Positions 27,520 to 37,908 of a stretch of DNA of 64,000 nt are shown one piece after another. Every line of letters starts with the position of its first letter. Positions within the stretch are counted from its first letter, which is position 1. Below the pieces are notes generated by a model, which did not search any database, was not told the DNA's origin, and saw nothing but the letters and a program-made list of their open reading frames with translations. Position numbers and translations under genes: made by a program. The DNA is taken from contig CAKTDA010000001.1 in NCBI GenBank assembly GCA_934541105.1, positions 806,001 through 870,000 of the forward strand, written 5' to 3'. This DNA is from an uncultured Luteitalea sp. Lineage in GTDB: Bacteria; Acidobacteriota; Vicinamibacteria; Vicinamibacterales; Vicinamibacteraceae.

Positions 27520-28515
27520 ATGCGGCTGGTGCTGAAGATTGTTGGTGTGCTCGTGGTGTGTGCGTGCGTCGTGGTGGCGGGCGGGTATTCGTACCTGCTG
27601 CTTGCCTACCCCAAGGTCGGCCCCGCGCCGGACCTGCGGGCCATCGCCACGCCCGAGACGATCGAGCGCGGCAAGTACCTGGCCAACGCCGTTGCTGTCT
27701 GCACCGACTGCCACAGCCAGCGCGACTGGACACTGTACGCCGGCCCGATCAAGCCGGAGACGCTCGGCGCCGGCGGCGAGATCTGGGATGAACGCGTCGG
27801 CTTCCCCGGCCGCCTCGTCTCGCGCAACATCACGCCCGCCGCGCTCGCGTCGTGGTCCGACGGGGAAATCGTGCGCGCCTTCACCGAGGGCGTCGCACGC
27901 GACGGCACGCCGCTGTTCCCCCTGATGCCCTATCCCGCTTACGGGCGGCACATGGCCCCTGACGACAGGCTCGCGATCGTCGCCTACCTGCGGACGCTGC
28001 CCGCGAGGCCACTCGACCTGCCCGCACGCGAACTCCAGTTCCCCCTGCCGCTCGTCGTCCGCACGATGCCGGAGGCCGCAAACCCCGCCGCAACACGCCC
28101 GGACCCCGCCGATCGCGTGGCATACGGCGAGTACCTGACCAGCATCGCGGCCTGTTCGGACTGCCACACGCCCATCGATTCGTCAAACGCGCCACTCCCG
28201 GACAAGCGCTTCGCCGGCGGCCGGGAGTTCCCGATGCCCAACGGCCTCATCGCGCGGGCGGCCAACATCACGCCGGACGCCAGCGGGATCGGCGGCTGGA
28301 GCGTCGAGCAGTTCGTCGAGAAGTTCAAGGCGTACGAGGACGCGGCCGCACACGTGCCGGTCAAGCCCACCGAGTTCAACACGCCGATGCCGTGGCAGTC
28401 GTATTCGGGCATGACACGCGAGGATCTCGGCGCGATCTTCGCGTACCTCCAGACCGTGCCCGCCATCGCGAATACCGTCGAGAAGGTGGGTCGCCGGGGC
28501 GACGCGACGAACTAG
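27520..28515 (+). CDS. Diheme c-type cytochrome, membrane-anchored
   Basis: 331-residue exported cytochrome. The N-terminal hydrophobic segment (residues ~4-30) anchors or exports it. Two CxxCH heme sites are visible: CTDCH with C61, C64, H65 and CSDCH with C212, C215, H216. Each sits in a similar domain (GKYLANAVAVCTDCH and GEYLTSIAACSDCH), so it arose by domain duplication. Met residues later in each half could be axial ligands. It resembles the cytochrome subunit of membrane-bound dehydrogenases, but no dehydrogenase partner is adjacent. ATG 27520 was chosen for the signal-like start. It converges on the mutase gene with a 4-base stop overlap. Confidence 0.87.
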   Translation: MRLVLKIVGVLVVCACVVVAGGYSYLLLAYPKVGPAPDLRAIATPETIERGKYLANAVAVCTDCHSQRDWTLYAGPIKPETLGAGGEIWDERVGFPGRLVSRNITPAALASWSDGEIVRAFTEGVARDGTPLFPLMPYPAYGRHMAPDDRLAIVAYLRTLPARPLDLPARELQFPLPLVVRTMPEAANPAATRPDPADRVAYGEYLTSIAACSDCHTPIDSSNAPLPDKRFAGGREFPMPNGLIARAANITPDASGIGGWSVEQFVEKFKAYEDAAAHVPVKPTEFNTPMPWQSYSGMTREDLGAIFAYLQTVPAIANTVEKVGRRGDATN

Positions 28516-28949
28516 GCGTCAGCCGCCGGGATCCCCGCCGCATCGCGATGGACGCGGCGGCCGATGAAGTCGACGATCGCCTGCATGGGCGTGCCGGGCA
28601 GGAAGATCCCCTCGACGCCGAGCGCCTCGAGCCGCGGGACGTCCTGGTCGGGGATGATGCCGCCCACGAGCACCAGCACGTCCTCCATGCGCTGCTCGCG
28701 CAGCAACCCGGTGATGCGCGCACAGACGTGGAGATGCGCGCCCGACAGGATCGACAGGCCGATGACGTCGGCGTCCTCCTGCAGGGCCGCCGACACGATC
28801 TGCTCGGGCGTCTGGCGCAGGCCCGTGTAGATCACCTCCATGCCCGCGTCGCGCAGCGCCCGGGCGATCACCTTGGCGCCGCGGTCGTGCCCGTCGAGGC
28901 CCGGCTTGGCAATCACCACGCGGATGGGCCGGTCGGCCGCTGGCGTCAT
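28512..28949 (-). CDS. Methylmalonyl-CoA mutase, B12-binding small subunit
   Basis: 145-residue cobalamin-binding protein with the DxHxxG motif: Asp19, His21 (lower axial cobalt ligand) and Gly24 in GLDGHDRG. SILSGAH and VGGIIPDQD complete the Rossmann-like B12 fold. In enzymes fused as one chain this is the C-terminal domain. Here it is separate, as in other split mutases, and its ATG abuts the stop of the catalytic subunit (TGAATG). It provides adenosylcobalamin for the carbon-skeleton rearrangement of methylmalonyl-CoA and succinyl-CoA. Confidence 0.94.
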   Translation of the reverse strand: MTPAADRPIRVVIAKPGLDGHDRGAKVIARALRDAGMEVIYTGLRQTPEQIVSAALQEDADVIGLSILSGAHLHVCARITGLLREQRMEDVLVLVGGIIPDQDVPRLEALGVEGIFLPGTPMQAIVDFIGRRVHRDAAGIPAADA

Positions 28950-30544
<1,595 letters not shown>

Positions 30545-30548
<4 letters not shown>

Positions 30549-32635
30549 CCGGTCACCTTGACGCCCGTCAGCCGGCGCGGCGCATCGTCGGTCTCCCCCG
30601 CCTTCACCTCGATCAGGAAGTCGCCCGCGGGCAGGCTGGCGAGCGGCACTTCCGCTTCGTGCGTGAACGGGCTGCCTTCCGGAGCCTGGCGCACGACGAG
30701 CGGGCTCATGCCGTCGCCGGACCGGCTCATGAGGCGGATGCTCGGTTGCGCCCCGGTGACGGTCACCCGGAGCAGCAGTTTCTCGGTGCGGTTGAACGCG
30801 CGGGCCGCCGTGGGCTGCGGCGTCGGGGCCGCTTCGAGCGCCTGCAGGTCGCGCTGCGTCCGCGCGCGGAACAACGCGGGCGTGCCCACCGTCGTCGGCT
30901 CGGCGGTGAAGTCGGGCACCGCCAGTTCGACCACGTCGGACTGGATCACGCCACCGCTCGCCGCCTCGGCCTGCACGCGCATCTGCGCGGGCCCGGGCGT
31001 GACGAGGAACGACGTCTGGCCGCCGCCGGTGGCGGCCGGCACCTTGCCGCGGAACACCGGGCCTTCGGCCTGGTTCGCGGCCATCAGCGTGACCTGCGAG
31101 ACGGGCTCGGCCGCGGGGGCGGCGGGGCCTGGCCCGGCCCCGGCCGGCTCCCACGAGAACAGCACCCGCGTCTTGCCGCTCGGGTCCGGCGCGTAGCCCA
31201 CCCACGTGCGCACCGTCCGTGCACGTGCGACCCTGTCGATCTCCGAGAGCGCCGACTGCACGTCGGGCGGCGGCCCGGCCTTCGGCGGCGCCATCGCGAC
31301 GGCGGCCTCGTCGGGCCTGAGTGCCCAGTAGCCGCGCCGTGCGCGTACCTCGACGCCCGGCCGCTTCACCCGCACGCGGATCTGGTGGAAGCGCCCGTCG
31401 GTCGGCGCAGCCGTCGAGGAGTAGCCGAGCAGGTAGTAGGCGCTCGCGTCGCGCATCATCTGCACGAGCCCGGTGCCGAGGTCGTTGCGGTTGATGATCG
31501 CGCGCCCATCGGTCTCGTCGGCCATCACGCGCAGCGTGTCCTGCGTGCTGCGCAGCGACGCGGCGTCCATCTGCAGCCCGACGCCCTCGTTGATGTCGAA
31601 CTCGAAGCCGGCAAGCCCACGCGGGTCCAGCATGTACAGCGACACGTTGTTGCGGTTGGCGTCCGTCGTGACGTCCCGGATCAGGTTCCGGATGTCCATG
31701 TCGCCGAAGAACCGCTCGCGATCCTGGGCCATGGCGCCGACGGGATCGACCGACGGATCGGCGGTCATCGGCGTCGTCCCCCGGCCGACGATGCCGCTCT
31801 GCGCATTGGCGCCCCGCATCTGCGGCGGGACATAGTCGCTGTAGCCCTCGCTCACGACGATCACGGTCTTGCGCCCCTCGCGCATGCCGCCAAGCCGTGT
31901 CATCAGTCCGCGCAGGGCCGACAGGCTGACCTGGTTGCGGATCTTCTCGACGATCTGCACCGGGTAGTTCGCGTACTGCTCCTCGAACATGTTGCGCGGC
32001 GGCACGTACTGGTACTTCCGGCCCTGCCACGACAGGATCTGCTGGATCACCGCCTTCTTGTTGCGGGTGAAGCTCACCGCGCGCAGCGGGTCCAGCGGAT
32101 ACATCATCGCGACCATGTCGAGCGGGCCCATCTGCGTCTCGACGAACTTGACGAGGTCGTCCTTGATCGAGAGGCTCGCGCCGAGCCGCACGTGGTAGTC
32201 GTCGAAGAAGATGACGAACAGCCGCACGTCGTCGCGCCGCGCCTCGGACTCCTCGGCGTACGTCGAGTTGATCTCGCGCGGCGGGCCCTCACCCGGCGGC
32301 GGGTTGCCATCGACGCGAATCAGCTTGAACGTCTCGACCGTCTGCGGCTCGCCGTCCTCGAACACCTCGAAGTCCTCGGGCGTGAGGTCGGCGACGGGCC
32401 TGCCCTGCCTGTCGGTGACGATCGCGTCCACGCGCACGAAGTTGATGCCCGTGCGGAAGATCGGCTGGCCGGGGACGTTCGGATCCTGCTCGCCGGCTGG
32501 CGGATCGGCGGGCGGCTGTTGCGGCGCCTGAGGCGCAGCCGGAGCCGGGGCGGACGACTGCTGCGCGGCGGCGCCAACAAGCGTGCCCGACAGCGTCGCG
32601 AGGACGAGCGCGTAGCGCAACCGGGGCCAGATCAT
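30545..32635 (-). CDS. Exported VWFA-related Acidobacterial-domain protein
   Basis: About 696 residues with a signal peptide (IWPRLRYALVLATLSGTLVGAAAQQ). The signature strand FVRVDAIVTDRQGRPV followed by LTPEDFEVFEDG marks the VWFA-related Acidobacterial family. The VWA-like domain covers about 110-400, but the metal-binding DxSxS is replaced by DDYHV (FVIFFDDYHVRL). The C-terminal half is beta-rich and Pro/Ala-rich. ATG starts at 32656 and 32671 are alternatives; 32635 gives the cleanest signal. Its stop overlaps the mutase start, so an exported protein leads a metabolic operon. Function in the family is unknown, probably surface adhesion or secretion-related. Confidence 0.87.
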
Positions 32636-32687
32636 GCGTGGAACTGATGATAGCATCGCGATTCGGCGCATCCGCCGAGGGTGATTC

Positions 32688-33854
32688 GTGACCATGCCAC
32701 GAGCCGACGTGCCGGCTTCCCTTACGACGCTGACCGAGGACGAGCGGCTCCTGCGACAGACCGTGCGGGAGTTCGCGCAGGAGGCGATCGCGCCGCGCGT
32801 GCGCGCGATGGACGAGGCAGCCCGACTCGACCCCGACATCGTCGGCCGCCTCTTCGAGATGGGGCTCATGGGCGTCGAGGTGCCCGATCGTTTCGGCGGC
32901 GGTGCCGGCACGTTCTTCCACTCCGTGCTCGTCGTCGAGGAACTGTCGCGCGTGGACCCGTCGGTCGGTGTGCTCGTCGACGTGCAGAACACGCTCGTGG
33001 TCAACGCGCTGCTGCGCTGGGGACGCCAGGCGCAGCAGGAGGCGTGGCTGCCCCGGCTCGCCACGGATGCCGTCGGGGCCTACGCCCTCTCGGAGGCCGG
33101 GTCGGGCAGCGATGCGTTCGCGCTGACGACACGCGCGGTGCGCGATGGCGACCACTACGTGATCGACGGGCGCAAGCTGTGGATCACGAACGGTGCCGAG
33201 GCCGCGATCTTCATCGTCTTCGCCACGGTGGATTCATCGGCCGGCTATCGCGGCATCACGGCATTCCTCGTGCCGCGCGACACGCCGGGCTTCACGGTCG
33301 GCCGGAAGGAAGACAAGCTGGGCATCCGCGCCAGCAGCACCTGCGAACTCGTGTTCGAGGCCTGCCGTGTGCCGGCGGCCGACGTGCTGGGTGAGATCGG
33401 CAAGGGCTACAAGGTCGCCATCGAGACGCTGAACGAAGGCCGCATCGGCATCGGCGCCCAGATGCTGGGCCTTGCCGACGGCGCGCTGGCTCATGCGATC
33501 GCCTACACGAAGACGCGCCGGCAGTTCGGCAAGGCGATTGCGGACTTCCAGGGCGTGCAGTTCCAGCTCGCGCGGGCGGCGATGGAGATCGAGTCGGCAC
33601 GCCTGCTCGTCTACAACGCGGCGCGGCGTCGTGATGCGGGCCAACCGTTCCTCACCGAGGCCGCGATGTGCAAGCTGCAGGCGTCGGAAGTCGCCGAGCG
33701 GACCGCCTCCCTGGCGGTGAACCTGTTCGGTGGCTACGGTTTCGTGAAGGATGCGCCGGTCGAGAAGCTCTATCGCGACGCGAAGATCGGCCAGATCTAC
33801 GAGGGCACGTCGAACCTGCAGTTGCAGACCATCGCCCGCGCCCTGCTCGCCTGA
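32688..33854 (+). CDS. Acyl-CoA dehydrogenase (short/branched-chain type)
   Basis: 388-residue flavoprotein that introduces the alpha-beta double bond in acyl-CoA. Motifs: SEAGSGSDA (FAD/CoA region), WITNGAEAA, KEDKLGIRAS, YTKTRRQFGK and the C-terminal IYEGTSNLQLQ, in which Glu is the expected catalytic base. This C-terminal position matches short/branched-chain enzymes rather than isovaleryl-CoA dehydrogenase. It is divergent from the VWA-mutase unit with a 52-base gap, which fits a branched-chain amino-acid degradation theme. GTG 32688 and ATG 32694 are both possible starts. Confidence 0.9.
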   Translation: MTMPRADVPASLTTLTEDERLLRQTVREFAQEAIAPRVRAMDEAARLDPDIVGRLFEMGLMGVEVPDRFGGGAGTFFHSVLVVEELSRVDPSVGVLVDVQNTLVVNALLRWGRQAQQEAWLPRLATDAVGAYALSEAGSGSDAFALTTRAVRDGDHYVIDGRKLWITNGAEAAIFIVFATVDSSAGYRGITAFLVPRDTPGFTVGRKEDKLGIRASSTCELVFEACRVPAADVLGEIGKGYKVAIETLNEGRIGIGAQMLGLADGALAHAIAYTKTRRQFGKAIADFQGVQFQLARAAMEIESARLLVYNAARRRDAGQPFLTEAAMCKLQASEVAERTASLAVNLFGGYGFVKDAPVEKLYRDAKIGQIYEGTSNLQLQTIARALLA

Positions 33855-33864
33855 GCGGCGCGCG

Positions 33865-35454
33865 TCAGCCTTCGTACCGCAGCACGAGGAGCGACACGTC
33901 GTCGGTCGCGGGGCGGCCGTCGCGGAACGCCACCGACGCCTCGAGCAGCGCCTGTGCCATTTCGTGCGCCGGGCGTCCCGCCATGGCTTCGAGCGTGCGC
34001 GCGACCCCCCGGGGGCCGAAGTCCTCGCCGGAGGCTGCGGTCGACTCGCTGATGCCGTCGCTGTAGATGACGAGCGCGTCCCCGGGCTCGAGCCTGATCG
34101 TCTCGACGTGCCATTCGCCGAACGGCAGCAGGCCGAGGACCGGCCCTCCGGAATCCAGCATCGTCACCGTGCCGAAATGCCGCACGAGCGCCGGCGGGCA
34201 GTGCCCGGCGTTTGCGAGCTCCAGGCGGCCGTCCGGGTAGAGCACGGCGGCGCCGAGCGTGAGGTACTTGTTGCCCGGGCTGTAGTTGAGCAGCTGGCCG
34301 TGCAGGGTCGGCAGGATCGTCTCGAGCGGGTGGCCGAGCTCGTGCAGCAGACGCAGGAGCCCGGTCGCGAGCGCCATGATCAGCGACGCGCCAACGCCCT
34401 TGCCGGCGACGTCGCCGAGCGACAGGGCGAGCGATCCATCGGGGCGCACGACCCCTTGGTACAGATCGCCGCCGACCGATGCCGCCGAGTCGGTGCGCGC
34501 GAACGTCGTCGCGAACGGCACGTCCGGGGGCGGCTGGAGCAGCGCGGCCTGGATGTCCTTGGCGAGCGCCATCTCGTGCTCGAAGCGGGCCTTCGCGCGG
34601 GCCTCCTTGTAGAGGCGGGCGCTGTCGATGGCCATGGCGGCGTCGGCCGCCAGCGTCTCGAAGATCGAAATCTCCTCGCGCGGCACGATCTGCGTGCTCG
34701 CCGGACGCGACACGAGGACCGCGCCGACGGCATCGAGGCGCCCGACGAACGACGAGTCGTCGGCAAGCGCGCGCCTGGCGACCATCAGCGGCGCCGCCAC
34801 CATGTCGGGACGCACCGTCATCGCCGTGCCGATCAACGTCTCGTGCATCGCCTGGCTCGTGATCGTTCGGCGGCCGCGCACCGCCTGCCGGAGCAGGTCG
34901 AGTTCCTCCTGTGCGATGGCCGGGGCGGCGAACTTCGGCAGCCGCAGCACGGTCTCGAGCTTCTGGTCGGCGCCAATCAGCGCGAGCACGCCGCTGTCGG
35001 CCCGCATGATGCGGATGGCCGACCGCAGCACCGCCGTCAGCACCTCCGGCAGCACCGCCGCGCTGTTCAACTGCCGGGCGACGTCGAGCAGTTCCTGCAG
35101 GTGCCGCATCCCGGTGCTCTTCTCGTCGCCGCCCGCCGACTCGATCAGCGTCGCGATGGCCTCGCTGACCACCTCGAACTGCACCTGGCGCCCGAACCGG
35201 ACGCGGTCGCCATCGCTGAGGATGTGGGCGGTCACGCGCTGGTCGTTCACGTAGGTGCCGACCGCGCTGCCGAGGTCCTCGAGGATCAGGGCGTCGTCGC
35301 GGCGCACGAGCTGCGCGTGCCGTCGCGACACGCTGGGCTCGGCCAGCACGACGCCAGAGAGCGGGTCGCGGCCCACGATGAGCGGTTCGTCACCGGGGAC
35401 GACCTCGGCGGTGAACTCGGGCGAACAGGGGACGAGCTTGAGGCGGGCAGGCAT
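33865..35454 (-). CDS. FHA-GAF-PP2C (SpoIIE-type) phosphatase
   Basis: 529-residue signalling protein. The FHA domain (about 1-105) has IVGRDPLSGVVLAEPSVSRRHAQL with the phosphothreonine-binding GR...SRRH set. A GAF-like sensor domain (~150-300) is followed by a PPM/SpoIIE phosphatase domain (~315-529) with metal-binding Asp residues in ASVGGDLYQG and SLGDVAGKG and a late TDDVSLLVLRY. It likely dephosphorylates an anti-sigma-type protein or resets a partner-switch in response to phosphorylated partners. No anti-sigma factor gene is next to it, so the target is unknown. Confidence 0.9.
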   Translation of the reverse strand: MPARLKLVPCSPEFTAEVVPGDEPLIVGRDPLSGVVLAEPSVSRRHAQLVRRDDALILEDLGSAVGTYVNDQRVTAHILSDGDRVRFGRQVQFEVVSEAIATLIESAGGDEKSTGMRHLQELLDVARQLNSAAVLPEVLTAVLRSAIRIMRADSGVLALIGADQKLETVLRLPKFAAPAIAQEELDLLRQAVRGRRTITSQAMHETLIGTAMTVRPDMVAAPLMVARRALADDSSFVGRLDAVGAVLVSRPASTQIVPREEISIFETLAADAAMAIDSARLYKEARAKARFEHEMALAKDIQAALLQPPPDVPFATTFARTDSAASVGGDLYQGVVRPDGSLALSLGDVAGKGVGASLIMALATGLLRLLHELGHPLETILPTLHGQLLNYSPGNKYLTLGAAVLYPDGRLELANAGHCPPALVRHFGTVTMLDSGGPVLGLLPFGEWHVETIRLEPGDALVIYSDGISESTAASGEDFGPRGVARTLEAMAGRPAHEMAQALLEASVAFRDGRPATDDVSLLVLRYEG

Positions 35455-35506
35455 GCGGTATCGCGTTAGTCCAAGCTTACTTCGTCACGTGGTAGGCTGC
35501 TGCGGC

Positions 35507-36337
35507 ATGCACAGCCTCGAACCGCACGATGCCCCGACCGGCCGAGGACTGCGGGTGATCCTGCTGCTGATGCTGGCCGCCGGAGGCCTGGCCACGTGGT
35601 ACGTCACGACCCGGCCAGAGGCAACGGCGCCGACGACCGCGACCGCACCCGCCGACGAAGACGCCACGGAGACGGCGTCGCCGGGCACCGGCACGCCGGA
35701 CGGCTCCACTTCGGGCAACGATGCCGCAGCACCAACCGAACGGACGACGCCCGGTGATACACGGCGGACGGCGCGTGACGCCGGACCCGCGGGGCGTGCT
35801 GCACCCGCCGCACCGCCAGCCGCGACGCCACGGGAACTGCGCGTCAGCGCCGACGTTGATGGCGCCTACGTCTTCCTCGATCGCAAGTTCCTCGGCAGCA
35901 CGCCGCTCGTCTCCCGCGACGTCGCCCCCGGCACCTACCAGTTGAACGTGCAGACGACCGGCCGCGCGCCCGTCGTCCAGACGATCGAGATCGCCGACGC
36001 CGGACCGACGGAGGTTGCCGTCACGCTCGCGCCGTCGGCCGACGCCGCAGCCGTAGAGTTCAGCGCGGCAGTGGCCGTCGTCCACCAGCACGGCATGGGG
36101 TCGTGCGAAGGCACCCTGCGCGCCACGGGCGACGGCTTCCGCTACGACACGGATCACAAGGACGCCTTCTCGCTGCCGCATGCCGAGGTCAAGACCTTCA
36201 CGATCGCCTACGAGGAGAAGCGGCTCAGGCTCGAACGCCGAGGCCGCACGTGGAACTTCACCACGCGCGCGGCCAACGCCGACCCGCTGTTCGTGTTCCA
36301 CCGCGACGTGAGCGCCTTCCGCGGGCAGGCCCGGTAA
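35507..36337 (+). CDS. Membrane-anchored PEGA-domain protein
   Basis: 276 residues. One N-terminal membrane helix (about 17-34, VILLLMLAAGGLATWYV), a long Thr/Ala/Pro-rich linker to ~110, a PEGA domain (about 110-178: LRVSADVDGAYVFLDRKFLG, then APGTYQLNV) and a C-terminal ~95-residue domain (GSCEGTLRATGDGFRYDT, KTFTIAYEEKRLRLERRG) seen in acidobacterial proteins and PH-like in pattern. The PEGA domain suggests a surface-layer or carbohydrate-related anchoring role. Divergent from the phosphatase gene with 52 bases between. ATG 35507 begins the membrane segment; the frame is open further upstream but without family sequence. Confidence 0.78.
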   Translation: MHSLEPHDAPTGRGLRVILLLMLAAGGLATWYVTTRPEATAPTTATAPADEDATETASPGTGTPDGSTSGNDAAAPTERTTPGDTRRTARDAGPAGRAAPAAPPAATPRELRVSADVDGAYVFLDRKFLGSTPLVSRDVAPGTYQLNVQTTGRAPVVQTIEIADAGPTEVAVTLAPSADAAAVEFSAAVAVVHQHGMGSCEGTLRATGDGFRYDTDHKDAFSLPHAEVKTFTIAYEEKRLRLERRGRTWNFTTRAANADPLFVFHRDVSAFRGQAR

Positions 36338-36369
36338 CTGCCGGTCGACGCGCCGGACACGTCGGGCGC

Positions 36370-37080
36370 CTACTCCTGCGGGCCCAGCAGCCAGCGGCCG
36401 GGACCCGCGAGAAACGCCTCGTAATCCGGCACGACGGCGTGCGGCGACGGCACGTGCGCGTTGAACTGCGCCTCGGAGAACGTCGTTGCCACGGCCACGA
36501 CCACCATGCCGGCGGCGTGGGCAGCCGCGACGCCGATCGGCGCATCCTCGAACGCCAGGCACGCGTCGGGCGGCACGTGCAGCCGCTCGGCAGCCAGGGC
36601 GAACACGTCGGGGAACGGCTTGCCGCGCGACACCTCGTCGCCGCGGGCCACCACCGGGAAGCGGGGGCCGAGTCCCGTCTCGGCCAGCGTGTGCGCGACA
36701 TTGTCGAGTGGCGCCGACGTCGCGATGGCGACGGGGATTCCGCGGGCCTCGAGTCGATCGAGCAGTGTCAGCACGCCGCGCACGGGCACGAGCCGCCCGC
36801 GCGACAACTGCCGGTACGCCCCTTCCTTCTCCTCCTCGAACGCGAGCACTTCGTCCATCGTCATCTCGCGATCGAAGATCATCGGGAAGATCTCGCTGTT
36901 GCGCTTGCCGTCGATGCGGCGCCGCAGGTCCATCGTGAGCGGCGGCAGCCCGTGGGCCGTCGCGAAGCTCTCGAACGCCCGGGCATGCAGCGTCATGTTG
37001 TCGACGAGCGTTCCGTCGAGGTCGAACACGACGGCACGCACGTTCCGGAAATCAGCTGTCACGATGGAAGGACTCGACAC
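36370..37080 (-). CDS. HAD-superfamily sugar phosphatase / phosphoglucomutase-like
   Basis: 236-residue HAD hydrolase. Motif I is VVFDLDGTLVDN (nucleophile Asp and acid/base Asp), motif II is IATSAP, motif III is SRGKPFPDVF, and motif IV is AFEDAPIGVAAAHAAGM. A helical cap sits between motifs I and II, as in beta-phosphoglucomutase and sugar-phosphate phosphatases. Exact substrate not assignable. GTG 37080 abuts the stop of the GNAT gene, so it is the last gene of the VWA-dehydrogenase-GNAT run. A GTG six codons further in is also possible. Confidence 0.87.
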   Translation of the reverse strand: MSSPSIVTADFRNVRAVVFDLDGTLVDNMTLHARAFESFATAHGLPPLTMDLRRRIDGKRNSEIFPMIFDREMTMDEVLAFEEEKEGAYRQLSRGRLVPVRGVLTLLDRLEARGIPVAIATSAPLDNVAHTLAETGLGPRFPVVARGDEVSRGKPFPDVFALAAERLHVPPDACLAFEDAPIGVAAAHAAGMVVVAVATTFSEAQFNAHVPSPHAVVPDYEAFLAGPGRWLLGPQE

Positions 37081-37908
37081 TTACGCGTCCAGTGCGAACA
37101 CGAGCCGGCTGTAGAGCGGCTCGAACAGCCGTCGCTGGACGTTCATCTGCGAGCGCGACCCCGGTTCGACGGTGACGACCGAGAGGTCGCACGCCTCGCC
37201 ACGCGCATCGGCAAGGCGCGCGCCGAGCAACGCGCTCTGCACGCCGCGGCGACGATGGGCGGGCAGCGTCGTGGCACCACAGAGTTGGAGGATGCCGGCA
37301 TCAACGCGCGACGATGCGACGCCGGCCGGCACGCCGTTGACGTACCCGACGAAATGCCGCACGTCGGGCACGCCGGCAAACTGCTGTACGACACGCTCGA
37401 GGGTGCTCTCGTCGTACTGCTCGGCAGGGGCCTCGCGGCCGTCCACGGTCTCGGCCGCCGCGAAGCCGGGCACCGCCACCTGCGCCCACTCCTCCTCGCT
37501 GGCACGGGCCACGCGAATGTCCGATGGCGGCGGATCGATCAGCGTGGGGCGCGACAGGTCGCGGCCCAGCACCATCTCCACCCGCTGCAACCGATAGCCG
37601 CGCGCCTCGAGCCGCCGGATCGACGCCAGATCGCCGAGCGTCGCAATCTCCCAGCCGGGCCGCTCGCCGGTCGGCGCGTAGGCGGCCTCGACACGATCGA
37701 TGTCGGCGTCCTCGATGGGCTCGGCAATCCCGACGCCGATCACCTTCGTCATGGGCGCGCCCGGTCCGCTGTAGACGGCCGCCCCGCTGCCAATCCGCAG
37801 CGCGAAGGCGTTCGGGTCGTGGTGCGCCCGCGACACCTCCGCGAGCGCCAGGCTCAGGCGCGTCTCGGCGGCCTCGATGCGCCGGGCCAGTTCGATGGTG
37901 CCAATCAC
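37081..37908 (-). CDS. GNAT-family acetyltransferase
   Basis: 275 residues with a C-terminal GNAT domain. The acetyl-CoA loop region is TTLPAHRRRGVQSALLGARL (the R/QxxGxG/A motif reads RRRGVQSA), preceded by a VGYVNGVPAGVASSRV strand pair. The N-terminal ~130 residues are related to the first GNAT repeat but without a clear loop, so only one domain is likely active. The substrate is unknown. GTG 37908 overlaps the upstream dehydrogenase stop (GTGA). Fits as a coupled cistron in the rpsA-VWA-dehydrogenase region. Confidence 0.82.
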   Translation of the reverse strand: MIGTIELARRIEAAETRLSLALAEVSRAHHDPNAFALRIGSGAAVYSGPGAPMTKVIGVGIAEPIEDADIDRVEAAYAPTGERPGWEIATLGDLASIRRLEARGYRLQRVEMVLGRDLSRPTLIDPPPSDIRVARASEEEWAQVAVPGFAAAETVDGREAPAEQYDESTLERVVQQFAGVPDVRHFVGYVNGVPAGVASSRVDAGILQLCGATTLPAHRRRGVQSALLGARLADARGEACDLSVVTVEPGSRSQMNVQRRLFEPLYSRLVFALDA

